Source of the DNA: Novosphingobium sp. RL4
GTDB taxonomy: Bacteria; Pseudomonadota; Alphaproteobacteria; Sphingomonadales; Sphingomonadaceae
Assembly: GCF_035658495.1 (NCBI RefSeq)
Contig: NZ_CP141945.1
Coordinates: 1,725,501-1,789,500, forward strand
Length of the DNA stretch: 64,000 nucleotides
Reading direction: 5' to 3'
Shown piece after piece: positions 52,083 to 61,395 of this stretch. Position numbers and translations under genes: made by a program. Under the pieces are notes generated by a model. It was not told where the DNA came from. It made no database searches and saw only the letters and a list, made by a program, of their open reading frames with translations. Within the stretch, counting starts at the first letter, position 1, and each line of letters begins with the position of its first letter.

Positions 52083-54764
52083 ATGCGTTTCAACAAGCGT
52101 GCGCTGGCATCGTCAGCGTCGACCCTTCTGCTCGCCTGCGCGAGCGTTTCTGCAATGGCCCAATCCGCGCCCCAGGCCGCGCCAACGCCGGCTCCGGCGC
52201 CTTCCGACGCTTCTGCCGAGACGGGACCGGACGGCGTGAACGGTGAGGATATCGTCGTTACCGGCAGCTATGCGCGCAGCCTGAGCGCGGCGACCGAAGC
52301 CAAGCGCAATGCCGCTTACGGCGTCGACTCGATCAATTCGACCGATATCGGCAAGTTCCCCACCCAGAACGTGGCCGAAGCGCTTCAGCTGGTGACGGGC
52401 GTGGCCATCACCCGCCCGCGCGGCGAGGGCATGTATGTCAGCGTTCGCGGCCTTGGCCCGCAGTTCCAGAACACGCTGCTGAACGGCAGCCCGGTGGCGG
52501 TAAACGAAGTGATCGAGAACGGCGGCGCCGCCGGTCGCCAGTTCCGCTTCGAGATGCTCCCGGCCGAGTTCACCTCCAGCATCGACGTCGTCAAGACGCC
52601 GACCCCCGACATGACCGAGGGCGCGCTGGGCGGCAACATCAACGTCAAGACCTTCGAGCCGTTCGACGTCGGCACCAAGACCACGCTCAACCTGCGCGGC
52701 ACCTACACCACCCAGACCGACAAGGTTAAGCCGAACGCCACCCTCATCACGAGCTGGGTCAACAAGGACGATACCTTCGGCGTGCTCGTCGGCGGCCAGT
52801 ACTGGGCCAAGGACGTCCGCAACGACCGCTTCATGAACTTCGGCTGGTACAAGGACCGCTTCGCTTCCGCACTGGGCGAAGGCTACTACCTGCCGACCCG
52901 CACCCGCCCGACCGTGGAGACGGAAAAGCGCGAGCGCATCTCCGGCATGCTTTCCATGCAGTGGCGCCCCAACCCGGAGCTGGAAACGACGCTCAACGTC
53001 CTCGCCACCCGTCTGGACGTGGCCTATGACGAGTTCGGCCTCGACATCTTCCCGGACGATACCAGCGTGGCCGGGCACCGGCCGACCATCGACCCCGACA
53101 GCGTGGTGCTGGACGGCGATACCGTGGTGAAGGCGACGATCAACGACGTGCGCTTCATGGCCTCGCGCGAGTACAGCCTCAACCGTCACGATCTCATCAA
53201 TGTCGGCCTGCGCCAGACCTGGAACCACGATGCCTGGCACGTTTCGGGCAATGTGAACTGGTCCTTCGCGCACAGCTATCACCCGAGCTACGATGTCGGC
53301 ACCGTGCGCAGCCGTGCGATGTTCTTCGCGCCGCTGACTTATGACGCGACCGGCGGCTACAAGAACGTGCCCACCTTCAACACCACGGTCGATGCCACCA
53401 ACCCGGCGAACTACCAGCTCTACCAGTTCAACATCGCGCCCAAGAACAGCAAGGACTGGAACTTCTACACGCGCGCCGACGTGGCGCACGATTTCGAAGG
53501 CTTCATCTCGAAGCTGGCCGTTGGCGGCGAATATCAGTTCCGCAAGCGCGACTATTCCCGCCGCGACTTCCTGGTGAATCCGGCAGCGGGCACCCCGCTC
53601 TCCAGCCTCGGTTCCGGCGCTTATGAGCAACTGCCCTTCGACAACTATCTCGAAGGTCTCGGCGGCAATATCCCGCGCAGCTTCCTGGTGCCGGTAACGC
53701 AGGCCTATCTCGACGCGTTCTTCACTTCGGATGTCGAGAATTCGGCGCTTACCGCTTCGGATCTCGCCGCATCGTTCCGCACCACCGAAAAGATCTGGAG
53801 CGCTTACGCCCGTGCGGATTACGCCTTCACGCTGGGTTCGATCCCGATCACCGGCAACATCGGCGCGCGTTACGTGCACACCGATCAGGTGGCGAGCGGC
53901 AACTTGCGGTCCGGCAGCGTGACCACGCCGGTCAGCTACCCCAAGACCTTCAACAACGTCCTGCCCAGCTTCAACTTGCGCGCCGAACTGTCCGGCAATC
54001 TCGTCGGCCGCCTGAGCGCAAGCCGTGTCCTGACCCGTCCCAACGTGACCGACAGCGCGCCGCGCATCACCGTCTCTACCGATGCTCCCACGGCAAGCGG
54101 CGGCAACCCCGATCTCGTGCCGTTCCTGGCCACGCAGTTCGACGGCTCGCTGGAGTGGTACTTCAACAAGTCGGGCTCGCTGACCGGCGCGGTGTTCTAC
54201 AAGTCGATGGACGACTACATCACCCAGCAGAACGTGCCCATCGAGATCCCGGGGCGCGGCACCGTGCAGCTCAGCACGCAGGTCAACGGCGGCGATGCCA
54301 AGGTCTACGGTTTCGAGGCGGCCTATCATCAGGTCTTCACCTTCCTGCCGCAGCCTTTCGACGGGCTCGGCCTGCAGGCTTCCTACACCCGCACTTCCGT
54401 TCAGGCGGACTACACGGCGGGCTCTCGCACCATCAAGGACGAGATGATCGGCCTTTCGAAGAACAGCTTCAACGTGGTGGGCTTCTACGAAAAGGGGCCG
54501 ATCTCGACCCGGCTTTCCTACGTCTGGCGCGACCGTTATCTCTCCGGGACGGGCAGCACCACGCAGGCCCCGACCTACACCGCCGCCTTCGGATCGCTTG
54601 ACGGTTCGGTGGCCTATCGCCTGACCGACAACGTGACGCTGAGCCTGGAGGCGATCAACATCGCCGGCGCGCGTCAGTACACCTACAACGACAGCCCGCT
54701 GCGCTTCGGCGAGATCAACGATTACGGCACGACGATCCTGTTCGGCGCGCGGGCTGAATTCTGA
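52083..54764 (+). CDS. TonB-dependent outer-membrane receptor
   Basis: An 893-residue receptor with a signal peptide ending near SAMAQS, an Ala/Pro linker, a TonB-box-like DIVVTGSYARS, and a plug with STDIGKFPTQNVAEALQLVTGVAI, VSVRGLGPQFQNTLLNG and ALGGNINVKT. These are marks of the CbrA-like subfamily (TIGR01782 type). The terminal residue is F. GGGGAG lies 8 nt before ATG 52083. The stop and next start overlap (TGATG), coupling it to a phospholipase-C-like enzyme and then a phosphatase, so an organophosphate ligand such as an inositol phosphate is likely (inference). Confidence 0.92.
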   Translation: MRFNKRALASSASTLLLACASVSAMAQSAPQAAPTPAPAPSDASAETGPDGVNGEDIVVTGSYARSLSAATEAKRNAAYGVDSINSTDIGKFPTQNVAEALQLVTGVAITRPRGEGMYVSVRGLGPQFQNTLLNGSPVAVNEVIENGGAAGRQFRFEMLPAEFTSSIDVVKTPTPDMTEGALGGNINVKTFEPFDVGTKTTLNLRGTYTTQTDKVKPNATLITSWVNKDDTFGVLVGGQYWAKDVRNDRFMNFGWYKDRFASALGEGYYLPTRTRPTVETEKRERISGMLSMQWRPNPELETTLNVLATRLDVAYDEFGLDIFPDDTSVAGHRPTIDPDSVVLDGDTVVKATINDVRFMASREYSLNRHDLINVGLRQTWNHDAWHVSGNVNWSFAHSYHPSYDVGTVRSRAMFFAPLTYDATGGYKNVPTFNTTVDATNPANYQLYQFNIAPKNSKDWNFYTRADVAHDFEGFISKLAVGGEYQFRKRDYSRRDFLVNPAAGTPLSSLGSGAYEQLPFDNYLEGLGGNIPRSFLVPVTQAYLDAFFTSDVENSALTASDLAASFRTTEKIWSAYARADYAFTLGSIPITGNIGARYVHTDQVASGNLRSGSVTTPVSYPKTFNNVLPSFNLRAELSGNLVGRLSASRVLTRPNVTDSAPRITVSTDAPTASGGNPDLVPFLATQFDGSLEWYFNKSGSLTGAVFYKSMDDYITQQNVPIEIPGRGTVQLSTQVNGGDAKVYGFEAAYHQVFTFLPQPFDGLGLQASYTRTSVQADYTAGSRTIKDEMIGLSKNSFNVVGFYEKGPISTRLSYVWRDRYLSGTGSTTQAPTYTAAFGSLDGSVAYRLTDNVTLSLEAINIAGARQYTYNDSPLRFGEINDYGTTILFGARAEF

Positions 54765-55909
54765 TGCGCGGCGCGATTGTTCTGGCCGCCATCGGGCTGG
54801 GTCTGGGCGGGGGAGCCATGGCTTCCCCACCGGCCGCCGGTTCCGGCGCGGCTCCCGCCTCCCAAGCGCCTGCAGCCGCCGACCTGCGAATGAACGACAT
54901 TCAGGTCGTGGGTTCGCACAACAGCTTCAAGGCGCGCATTCCGGCGGAAGTGATGGAAGGCATCCGCCAGCGGGACGCGCGTCTCGCCGGAGCGCTGGAT
55001 TACTACCACCTGCCGCTTGCGGAGCAGCTCGACGCCGGCGTGCGTCAATTGGAGATCGACATCTTCGCCGACCCCGAAGGCGGGCGATATGCCGATCCCA
55101 AGGGAGAGAAGCTGCTGGCGGCAGGCGGCGCCAGCGGGTTCGACCGGGCAGCCATGCTTAAGCCGGGCTTCAAGGTCCTGCACATTCCCGATGTGGACTA
55201 CCGTGCCACATGCGTCACCCTGATCCGCTGCCTTGGCGAGGTCGATGCATGGTCGCGCGCCCATCCCGGCCATCTGCCGATCATGATCACCATCAATGCC
55301 GCCGACACGCCGAATTCGCATGACGTGACGGCTCCGTTGCCGCTCGACGATGCGAAGCTGCTCGATGATCTGGACCGGGAAATCCGCAAGGCGCTTCCCG
55401 GCCAGCGGCTCATCGCGCCGGACGAGGTTCGCGGCAAGGCCGGCAGTCTGGCCGAAGCCGTGAAGTCGAAGGGCTGGCCGACCCTGGAGGCTGCGCGCGG
55501 GCGGATCTACATCCTGCTCGATGTGCGTCCGGCCGTTTCCGAGGTCTATCGCCGCGGGCATCCCTCGCTGCGGGGCCGGGCCATGTTCGGCTGGTATCCC
55601 GATGGCGAGGCGGAAAGCGCGATCCAGATCGTGCAGGACCCGGTGGCCGACGGCGCAAGAATCCGCGAATGGGTGAAATCGGGCGTTATCGTGCGCACCC
55701 GCAGCGACGCGAACACCGTGGAGGCGAGGGCGCACGATCTGGCCAAGGCCCACGCCGCCGGGGAAAGCGGGGCGCAGGCCGTCAGCACGGACTATTACCC
55801 CGGTGCCCCCGATCCGCTCGGCCTCGGTTTCTCGGTCACTCTGCCCGGCGGCGTCATGGCGCGCTGCAATCCGGTTCGCGTGGCCGCTTCCTGCACCGTG
55901 AAGCCCTGA
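54764..55909 (+). CDS. Exported PI-PLC-like phosphodiesterase
   Basis: A 381-residue protein with a signal peptide (residues 1-20). The PI-PLC X-like catalytic motifs are VVGSHNSFK with H52 and the second histidine H140 in VLHIPDVDY, plus QLEIDIF. It resembles the Ca2+-dependent phosphoinositide phospholipase C family (PF16670). It should cleave glycerophosphoinositol or a similar phosphodiester in the periplasm. It overlaps the receptor by one base and is followed 1 bp later by the acid phosphatase. Confidence 0.88.
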   Translation: MRGAIVLAAIGLGLGGGAMASPPAAGSGAAPASQAPAAADLRMNDIQVVGSHNSFKARIPAEVMEGIRQRDARLAGALDYYHLPLAEQLDAGVRQLEIDIFADPEGGRYADPKGEKLLAAGGASGFDRAAMLKPGFKVLHIPDVDYRATCVTLIRCLGEVDAWSRAHPGHLPIMITINAADTPNSHDVTAPLPLDDAKLLDDLDREIRKALPGQRLIAPDEVRGKAGSLAEAVKSKGWPTLEAARGRIYILLDVRPAVSEVYRRGHPSLRGRAMFGWYPDGEAESAIQIVQDPVADGARIREWVKSGVIVRTRSDANTVEARAHDLAKAHAAGESGAQAVSTDYYPGAPDPLGLGFSVTLPGGVMARCNPVRVAASCTVKP

Positions 55910-55910
55910 C

Positions 55911-57125
55911 ATGGCGACCTGGCGCAACCTGCTGGCGCTGACCGTGCTGGCGGTCGGCACGGTTCCGCTCATCGCCGTGTTTCCGGGCCAGTCGGTGGCT
56001 GCGCGCGAACTGGTGCCGGACAAGGCGGTCATGGTGATGCGGCACGGTATCCGTGCGCCTCTGGACGGCGAGGTGCCTGCGGGCACCCGCACGGCGGCGC
56101 CGTGGCCGGCATGGAGCGTGGCGGAAAGCGTGGTTACGCCTCATGGCGAACGGGCGCTGGAAATCGTGGCGCGGGCAGACCGGCAGCTTCTGGCAAGGCG
56201 CGGCCTGCTGGATAGGGCGGGTTGCCCGAAGCCCGGCAAGGTCGCGATCACGGCCAACACCTCGCCCCGCGCGATCGCCAGCGGCGAGGCCTATGCGCAC
56301 GGGTTCGCGCAAGGGTGCGGGCTTGAAGTGGCGCACCGCGCGGCGGGAGAGGTGGACCCGATCTTCGAGCCGCTTCGCGCGCGTGCCACCGCGTTCGACG
56401 CTTCGGCGGCGGTGGCCGATATCGAGCGTGCCACGGGCGGGATGGCGGCGCTCGTCAAGCGGGACCGGGCGGAACTCGCCTTGCTCGACACGGTGCTGGG
56501 CTGCGGGGGCGACTGCCTGCCTCCCGGCGCCCCGGCAGTCGCACCGGGCGGCGATGGCCACGATATTGCGCTGTCAGGCCAGATCCGCAGTGCATCGGGC
56601 ATCGCGCAAGTGCTGCTGCTCCAGTATCTCGAAGGAATGCCCGCCGATCAGGTAGGCTGGGGGCGGATCGACGAAAAGGGGCTGGAACGGCTCGGCCGCC
56701 TCCATGCAGACTTGTTCACCGTCTTCACCCGGCCGCCTTACATGGCCTCCCACCAGGCGAGCGCGCTGGGCCGGCGGATACTGGACAATCTGGAGCGTGG
56801 CCCCGATTTCGAGGTCCTGATGGGCCACGACACCAACGTGACCGCGCTGGCGGCTGCGCTGGATGTGGACCTGTCGGCCAGTGGCTATGCCACGAACGAC
56901 GTGCCGCCCGGCGGGGCCATCCTGATCGAGCGGCTTCATGACCGGCGGACGGGCGAACGGTTCGTGCGCGTGTCCTACCGAACGCAGCCCCCGGCCGCCC
57001 TGCGGGCGCTGCGCGGCGATGTATCGTTGACGCCTCTCGTGCTTCCGGCCTGCGGAACGGAGCTTTGCCCCTATGCCGCATTCGTGTCGGCGCTCGGCGG
57101 CAGGCTTGCGCCGGGGGCGTCCTGA
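55911..57125 (+). CDS. Histidine-type acid phosphatase (phytase/AppA-like), exported
   Basis: A 404-residue protein with an N-terminal hydrophobic segment (residues ~7-31). The histidine acid phosphatase signature RHGIRAP (44-50) carries the phosphorylated His, and the proton-donor motif HDTN is at H306-D307. The family includes glucose-1-phosphatase and phytases. Placed after the phosphodiesterase, it can release phosphate from the product (e.g. inositol or glycerol phosphate). Last gene of the receptor-PLC-phosphatase operon. Confidence 0.9.
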   Translation: MATWRNLLALTVLAVGTVPLIAVFPGQSVAARELVPDKAVMVMRHGIRAPLDGEVPAGTRTAAPWPAWSVAESVVTPHGERALEIVARADRQLLARRGLLDRAGCPKPGKVAITANTSPRAIASGEAYAHGFAQGCGLEVAHRAAGEVDPIFEPLRARATAFDASAAVADIERATGGMAALVKRDRAELALLDTVLGCGGDCLPPGAPAVAPGGDGHDIALSGQIRSASGIAQVLLLQYLEGMPADQVGWGRIDEKGLERLGRLHADLFTVFTRPPYMASHQASALGRRILDNLERGPDFEVLMGHDTNVTALAAALDVDLSASGYATNDVPPGGAILIERLHDRRTGERFVRVSYRTQPPAALRALRGDVSLTPLVLPACGTELCPYAAFVSALGGRLAPGAS

Positions 57126-57141
57126 GCGCTTCGCCGCTTGG

Positions 57142-57852
57142 TCAGCGCAGCGTATAGCCGCCATCGCAGTAAAGCGTGCTGCCGGTCATGTTCGCGTTGT
57201 CCAGCAGGAACAGGGCGGCCTGGGCCTGCTCGTCGACATGGGCCGGGCGCCGTACGAGGCAGAGCTGCCGCCACTGCGCATAAGCGGTTTCGCGCTGGGC
57301 GGCGGGCCGTTCGCGCCAGAGTTCGCTGTCGGTGGTGCCGGGGGAGAGGCAATTGACCCGGATCGGCGACAGTTCGATGGCCAGCCCGCGCGCGAGCCCT
57401 TCCAGCGCGGAATTGCAGGCCGCATAGGCCGGAGCCCCGATCGGCCGGGCCGAGGCCGCACCGGACTTCAGGACCACCGCGGCATCGGTGCGCAGCCGGG
57501 GTAGGGCTTCGAACACCGTCCAGTACTGGCCCCAGAACTTTCCTGCGAAAAGTGCCTCGCTCGTATCGTGCATGCCATCCTGGAACGGGCCGGTGCTGTA
57601 CGTGGCCGCGGGCGTGAACAGCCCGGCCAGCACCGGGGATCCGGCGAAGAAGGCGTTGATCGATGCGCGGTCGGTGGTATCGACAAGGCGGCCGGATGCA
57701 CGATCGCCCAGCCGCGATAGAGCCGCCGACAGTCGTTCCGCCGATCGGCCGCCGATCAGCACCCGGTCGCCGCGTCCGACCAGCATTTCCGCAACGGCAA
57801 AGCCGATCCCCGATGTACCGCCAACTATGGCGTAAGTCCGTTCATTGTTCAT
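57142..57852 (-). CDS. Atypical SDR lacking the catalytic lysine
   Basis: A 236-residue SDR-fold protein with GGTSGIGFAVAE for cofactor binding and C-terminal STLYCDGG. The catalytic tyrosine Y143 is present in PAYAACNSALEG, but the lysine four residues later is N147 and NNAG is replaced by TPAAT. It may be a reductase with altered mechanism or a non-catalytic sensor-like SDR. ATG 57852 is preferred over a GTG at 57912. It is divergent from the LysR gene at 57929, its probable regulator. Confidence 0.85.
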   Translation of the reverse strand: MNNERTYAIVGGTSGIGFAVAEMLVGRGDRVLIGGRSAERLSAALSRLGDRASGRLVDTTDRASINAFFAGSPVLAGLFTPAATYSTGPFQDGMHDTSEALFAGKFWGQYWTVFEALPRLRTDAAVVLKSGAASARPIGAPAYAACNSALEGLARGLAIELSPIRVNCLSPGTTDSELWRERPAAQRETAYAQWRQLCLVRRPAHVDEQAQAALFLLDNANMTGSTLYCDGGYTLR

Positions 57853-57928
57853 GGAAAGGACGATATTCAGGCATGTACATCTCGGGAAATGAAGAAATTT
57901 CGCCTCATTCACGAATTGAAATCCTGAA

Positions 57929-58858
57929 ATGCCGAGCGGCCCCCGTCAGTCCGGCGACGATATCAGCGTGTTCCTGGCGGTATGCGCGGCGGGTAGCTTC
58001 GCGGCGGCTGCCCCCAGGCTGGGGCTCTCCGCATCTGCCGTTGCCAAAGCGGTGGCCAGACTGGAAGCCCGCCTGCAGGTCAGGCTGTTCCATCGCACGA
58101 CGCGCAGCCTTGCCCTGACGGCGGAGGCTGCAGTCTACCGGGAGGCGTGCGAGGCGGCGCGCGGCCGGATAGACCGGGTGGAAGCGGAACTGGCGGCGCT
58201 GGCATCGGAACCGGCGGGCCTGGTACGGATCAGCCTGCCGCCCCTGTTCGGCACGCAGATCGTTGCTCCGGCGCTGTTCGCCCTGCGCGAAACATGGCCG
58301 GGCCTCCGCTTCGACATCTCGACTTCCACGGCCTTGGCAGACCTCCCCGGGGAGAGGACCGACCTTGCCGTCCGCATCGGCGAGCTCCCCGACCTGCCGG
58401 GCGTGACGGCACGGAGGCTGGGTGTGCAGCGGGTCGTGCTGTGCGGCGCTGCCGAATATATCGCGAAGCGTGGCAAGCCGGTCCATATCGGCGATCTCTC
58501 GCAGCATGCCTTGATCGCCGCCGGGCGCAACGGCCGCGCGGTGCCATGGCAATTGCGGTCGGGTGACGGCGACCGTTTGGCGTTCGAGCCACAGGCGGGG
58601 CTGTTGCTTGACGGCAGCCTGCTGACGCTCGCTGCCATCCGGGCCGGGCAGGGGCTCGGACTGGTGCCCTGCTGGCTAGTCCGGGAGGAGATCGCGCGGG
58701 GCGAACTCGTCTCCGTGCTGGAAACGCATGTGGCCGGACATCTGCCTGTTCATGCGCTATGGATCACGGCGCCCGTCATGCTGCCGCGCCTGCGCGCGTC
58801 GATCGATGCTATCGTCAATGCGGCAAGAGGCGCCATCGCCGAGGGATTGCTGGTATGA
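57929..58858 (+). CDS. LysR-family transcriptional regulator
   Basis: A 309-residue LysR protein with an N-terminal wHTH (residues ~10-68; GSFAAAAPRLGLSASAVAKAVARLEARL and FHRTTRSLALT) and an effector domain resembling the CrgA-like group. It is divergent from the atypical SDR across 76 bp, the classic LysR-target layout, so regulation of that SDR is likely. Confidence 0.92.
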   Translation: MPSGPRQSGDDISVFLAVCAAGSFAAAAPRLGLSASAVAKAVARLEARLQVRLFHRTTRSLALTAEAAVYREACEAARGRIDRVEAELAALASEPAGLVRISLPPLFGTQIVAPALFALRETWPGLRFDISTSTALADLPGERTDLAVRIGELPDLPGVTARRLGVQRVVLCGAAEYIAKRGKPVHIGDLSQHALIAAGRNGRAVPWQLRSGDGDRLAFEPQAGLLLDGSLLTLAAIRAGQGLGLVPCWLVREEIARGELVSVLETHVAGHLPVHALWITAPVMLPRLRASIDAIVNAARGAIAEGLLV

Positions 58859-58889
58859 TCCTTGTGTGTACGGGCGCATAAGGGAAGCA

Positions 58890-58924
58890 CCCGGAGCGGC
58901 AGGCCGCAAAGTTTTGCTTCCGGG
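58890..58924 (+). terminator. Branched hairpin after the LysR gene
   Basis: CCCGGA (58890) pairs with TTCCGGG (58918-58924), enclosing an inner GCGG-CAGG-CCGC hairpin, in the 158-bp gap between lysR and def. It could be the lysR terminator. A CTAGT/ACTAG inverted repeat follows at about 58943-58967, near the probable def promoter. Confidence 0.45.
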
Positions 58925-59016
58925 AGTACGACTCTTATTGTCTAGTGATTTGGTTGAGATTAACTAGGCAGATCGGCGAGCGGCGCACACCCGCCGTTTG
59001 CGCAAGGATGTGACGG

Positions 59017-59556
59017 ATGATCCTCGAAATACTGAAGATGGGCGATCCGCGCCTGCTAAAGCCCGCGCGTGCGGTGGAGGACATCGCCGCGCCGGAGGTG
59101 GGCGCGCTCGTGGCCGACATGTACGAGACCATGCACGCGGCTGGCGGGGTCGGGCTGGCGGCGCCGCAAGTGGGTGTGGACCTTCGCGTCATGATCTTCG
59201 GCTTCGAGGCAAGCGCGCGTTATCCCGGCGAAGCCCCGGTCCCGGCCACCACGCTTATCAATCCCAGCCTTGAAGTGCTGACGGAAGAGACGGAAGACGG
59301 CTGGGAGGGGTGCCTTTCGGTTCCCGGCATGCGCGGGCTGGTGCCGCGCGCCACGCATATCCGCTATGGCGGAACGCTGGAGGACGGCACCGTGCTGGAA
59401 CGGGAAGCGCGGGGCTTCCACGCCCGCGTGTTCCAGCACGAATTCGATCATCTGAACGGCGTGCTCTATCCCCGGCGCATACGCGACATGACGAAGTTCG
59501 GCTTTATCGATGCCCTGTTTCCCGGCAGTTCGCTGGCCTCTCTGGAGGCCGGTTGA
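59017..59556 (+). CDS. def: Peptide deformylase
   Basis: A 179-residue metalloenzyme removing the N-formyl group from nascent proteins. All three motifs are intact: GGVGLAAPQ (43-51), EGCLS with metal ligand C99, and HEFDHLNG with H141, E142 and H145. It lacks fmt and rsm partners here, so it may be a second deformylase copy. Confidence 0.94.
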   Translation: MILEILKMGDPRLLKPARAVEDIAAPEVGALVADMYETMHAAGGVGLAAPQVGVDLRVMIFGFEASARYPGEAPVPATTLINPSLEVLTEETEDGWEGCLSVPGMRGLVPRATHIRYGGTLEDGTVLEREARGFHARVFQHEFDHLNGVLYPRRIRDMTKFGFIDALFPGSSLASLEAG

Positions 59557-59667
59557 TTTCCCCGATGCGGGTGTGCGGGCAGGCAGGTCTGGATAGTCCG
59601 GCCCGGTTCCGCTAACCGCCGCTTCCCCCAGCGCTCAGCAATTCACGAGTTTTTCCGGTTCGGAGCC

Positions 59668-59763
59668 ATGATCGATATATTCCAGTTCCATCACCACCCC
59701 GCGCGGGCCCTGCGGTATCGCGAAGCGATGCGGCGATCCGGCGGAAAGGTGCGTGCCGCATGA
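59668..59763 (+). CDS. Possible 31-residue leader peptide before metN
   Basis: An ATG at 59668 opens a 31-codon, Arg/His-rich frame (starts MIDIFQFHHHP). Its TGA overlaps the metN ATG (ATGA at 59760-59763). GGAG lies only 2 nt before its start. The overlap suggests translational coupling or a leader role for the methionine importer. It could also be chance; no family is recognised. Confidence 0.35.
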   Translation: MIDIFQFHHHPARALRYREAMRRSGGKVRAA

Positions 59764-60725
59764 TCCGGCTTGAAGGCGTTCACAAGGCATACGGCGGCAC
59801 CCATGCCGCGCTTGCCGATGTCGATCTGGAGATCGGCCGGGGCGAGGTGTTCGGCATCATCGGCCGGTCCGGCGCGGGCAAGTCCACGCTGGTGAGGCTG
59901 CTGAACGGCCTCGAACGGCCAAGCGCCGGACGCGTGCTGGTGGACGGCATCGACGTTGCGGTTCTGGGGCCGCCGCAATTGCGGTCGTTGCGCAGGCGCG
60001 TGGGGATGATTTTCCAGAACTTTGGGCTGCTCTCGTCGCGCACGGTGGCTGACAACGTCGCCCTGCCGCTGCGTATCGCAGGCGCCTCCGCCTCGGAGAT
60101 CGCCGCGAAAGTGCCGGCCTTGCTGGAGCGGGTGGGGCTTGCGGAGCATGGCGACAAGTATCCGGCCCAGCTTTCCGGCGGCCAGAAGCAGCGCGTCGGA
60201 ATCGCGCGGGCGCTGACCACCGATCCCGATATCCTGCTGTGCGACGAGGCGACCAGCGCCCTCGATCCCGAGACGACACGCAGCATCCTTGCCCTCATCG
60301 CCGACCTCAACCGCGAGCTTGGCCTGACGATCGTGCTCATTACGCATGAGATGGAAGTGGTCCGCCAGGTGTGCGACCGGGTGCTGGTGCTCCATTCGGG
60401 CCGCGTGGTCGAAACGGGCAGCGTGGCGGACGTTTTCCTTCATCCGCAGGCGGCGGAGACCCGCGCGCTGATCGACGAGGACGGCGAACACGAGGCACCC
60501 ATTGGGTTCGACGGTCCGATCGTGCGCCTGACGCTGCACGGACAGTCCGTCCTCGACCCCGTTCTCACAAGGATCGCGCGTGAGACGGGCACGGACTTCA
60601 TCATTCTCGATGGCCGCATCGGCCGGCTCAAACATGGCAGTTTCGGCAGGCTCACACTGGGCCTTCTCGGCGGCGACACCGCCGCTGCCATCGCCGCGCT
60701 GCGCAACCATGGGGACGTCGAATGA
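59760..60725 (+). CDS. metN: Methionine ABC transporter, ATP-binding protein
   Basis: A 321-residue ABC ATPase of the D/L-methionine importer. It has Walker A GRSGAGKST (35-43), signature LSGGQ (138-142), Walker B ILLCDE (158-163) and a C-terminal NIL/ACT-like regulatory domain (~245-320) that binds methionine for trans-inhibition. It overlaps metI by 4 bp (ATGA). Confidence 0.95.
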   Translation: MIRLEGVHKAYGGTHAALADVDLEIGRGEVFGIIGRSGAGKSTLVRLLNGLERPSAGRVLVDGIDVAVLGPPQLRSLRRRVGMIFQNFGLLSSRTVADNVALPLRIAGASASEIAAKVPALLERVGLAEHGDKYPAQLSGGQKQRVGIARALTTDPDILLCDEATSALDPETTRSILALIADLNRELGLTIVLITHEMEVVRQVCDRVLVLHSGRVVETGSVADVFLHPQAAETRALIDEDGEHEAPIGFDGPIVRLTLHGQSVLDPVLTRIARETGTDFIILDGRIGRLKHGSFGRLTLGLLGGDTAAAIAALRNHGDVE

Positions 60726-61387
60726 ACGACCTGTTCGCCAATGTGGACTGGGGCGAAATCGGCCAGGCCTGTCTCGATACGCTGGCCATGCTGGGCGGCT
60801 CGCTGGTGCTGACCGTACTGCTCGGCCTGCCGCTGGGCGTGCTGCTGTTCCTGACCGGACCGGGGCAGCCCTGGGCCAGTCGCTGGGGCAACGGGGCGCT
60901 GGCGCTTGCCGTCAACCTGCTGCGATCGGTGCCTTTCATCATCCTGCTGATCGTGATGATCCCGCTGACGATCCTGCTGGTGGGCACCTCGCTCGGCGTG
61001 GCGGGCGCGATCCCGCCGCTGGTGGTGGGGGCCGCTCCGTTCTTCGCGCGCCTCGTGGAAACGGCGCTGCGGGAAGTCGATCGCAATACGGTGGAGGCGG
61101 TGCAGGCGATGGGGGCGACGACGCGCGACCTCGTGTTCCGCGCGCTCCTGCCTGAAGCCCTGCCGGGGATACTGGCGGCTGTCACCGTCACGGCCATCAC
61201 GCTGATTTCGTTCACCGCGATGGCCGGTGCCGTGGGCGCGGGAGGGCTGGGCGATCTGGCGATCCGCTTCGGTTACCAGCGTTTCCAGACCGACGTGATG
61301 TTCGTCACCGTCGTCCTGCTGCTCGTCCTCGTCCAGTTTCTCCAGGCCGCGGGAGACCGTCTCGTCCGCCGCTTTACCCGCAAATAG
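60722..61387 (+). CDS. metI: Methionine ABC transporter, permease
   Basis: A 221-residue inner-membrane permease with five or so hydrophobic segments and the EAA coupling loop around EAVQAMGATTRDLVFRALLPEALPGI. It overlaps metN and lies 8 bp before metQ, forming the complete MetNIQ importer. Confidence 0.94.
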   Translation: MNDLFANVDWGEIGQACLDTLAMLGGSLVLTVLLGLPLGVLLFLTGPGQPWASRWGNGALALAVNLLRSVPFIILLIVMIPLTILLVGTSLGVAGAIPPLVVGAAPFFARLVETALREVDRNTVEAVQAMGATTRDLVFRALLPEALPGILAAVTVTAITLISFTAMAGAVGAGGLGDLAIRFGYQRFQTDVMFVTVVLLLVLVQFLQAAGDRLVRRFTRK

Positions 61388-61395
61388 GATTTCCC

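Noticed and set aside
52113..54830. 905-codon minus-strand frame opposite the fourth receptor
   Set aside because: A shadow of the receptor; composition is Arg/Val/Gly-rich and it has no start signals.
59700..59740. TATCGC-GAA-GCGAT symmetry resembling the TetR palindrome
   Set aside because: The centre is three bases rather than one, and it lies far from the regulon, within a small frame before metN.
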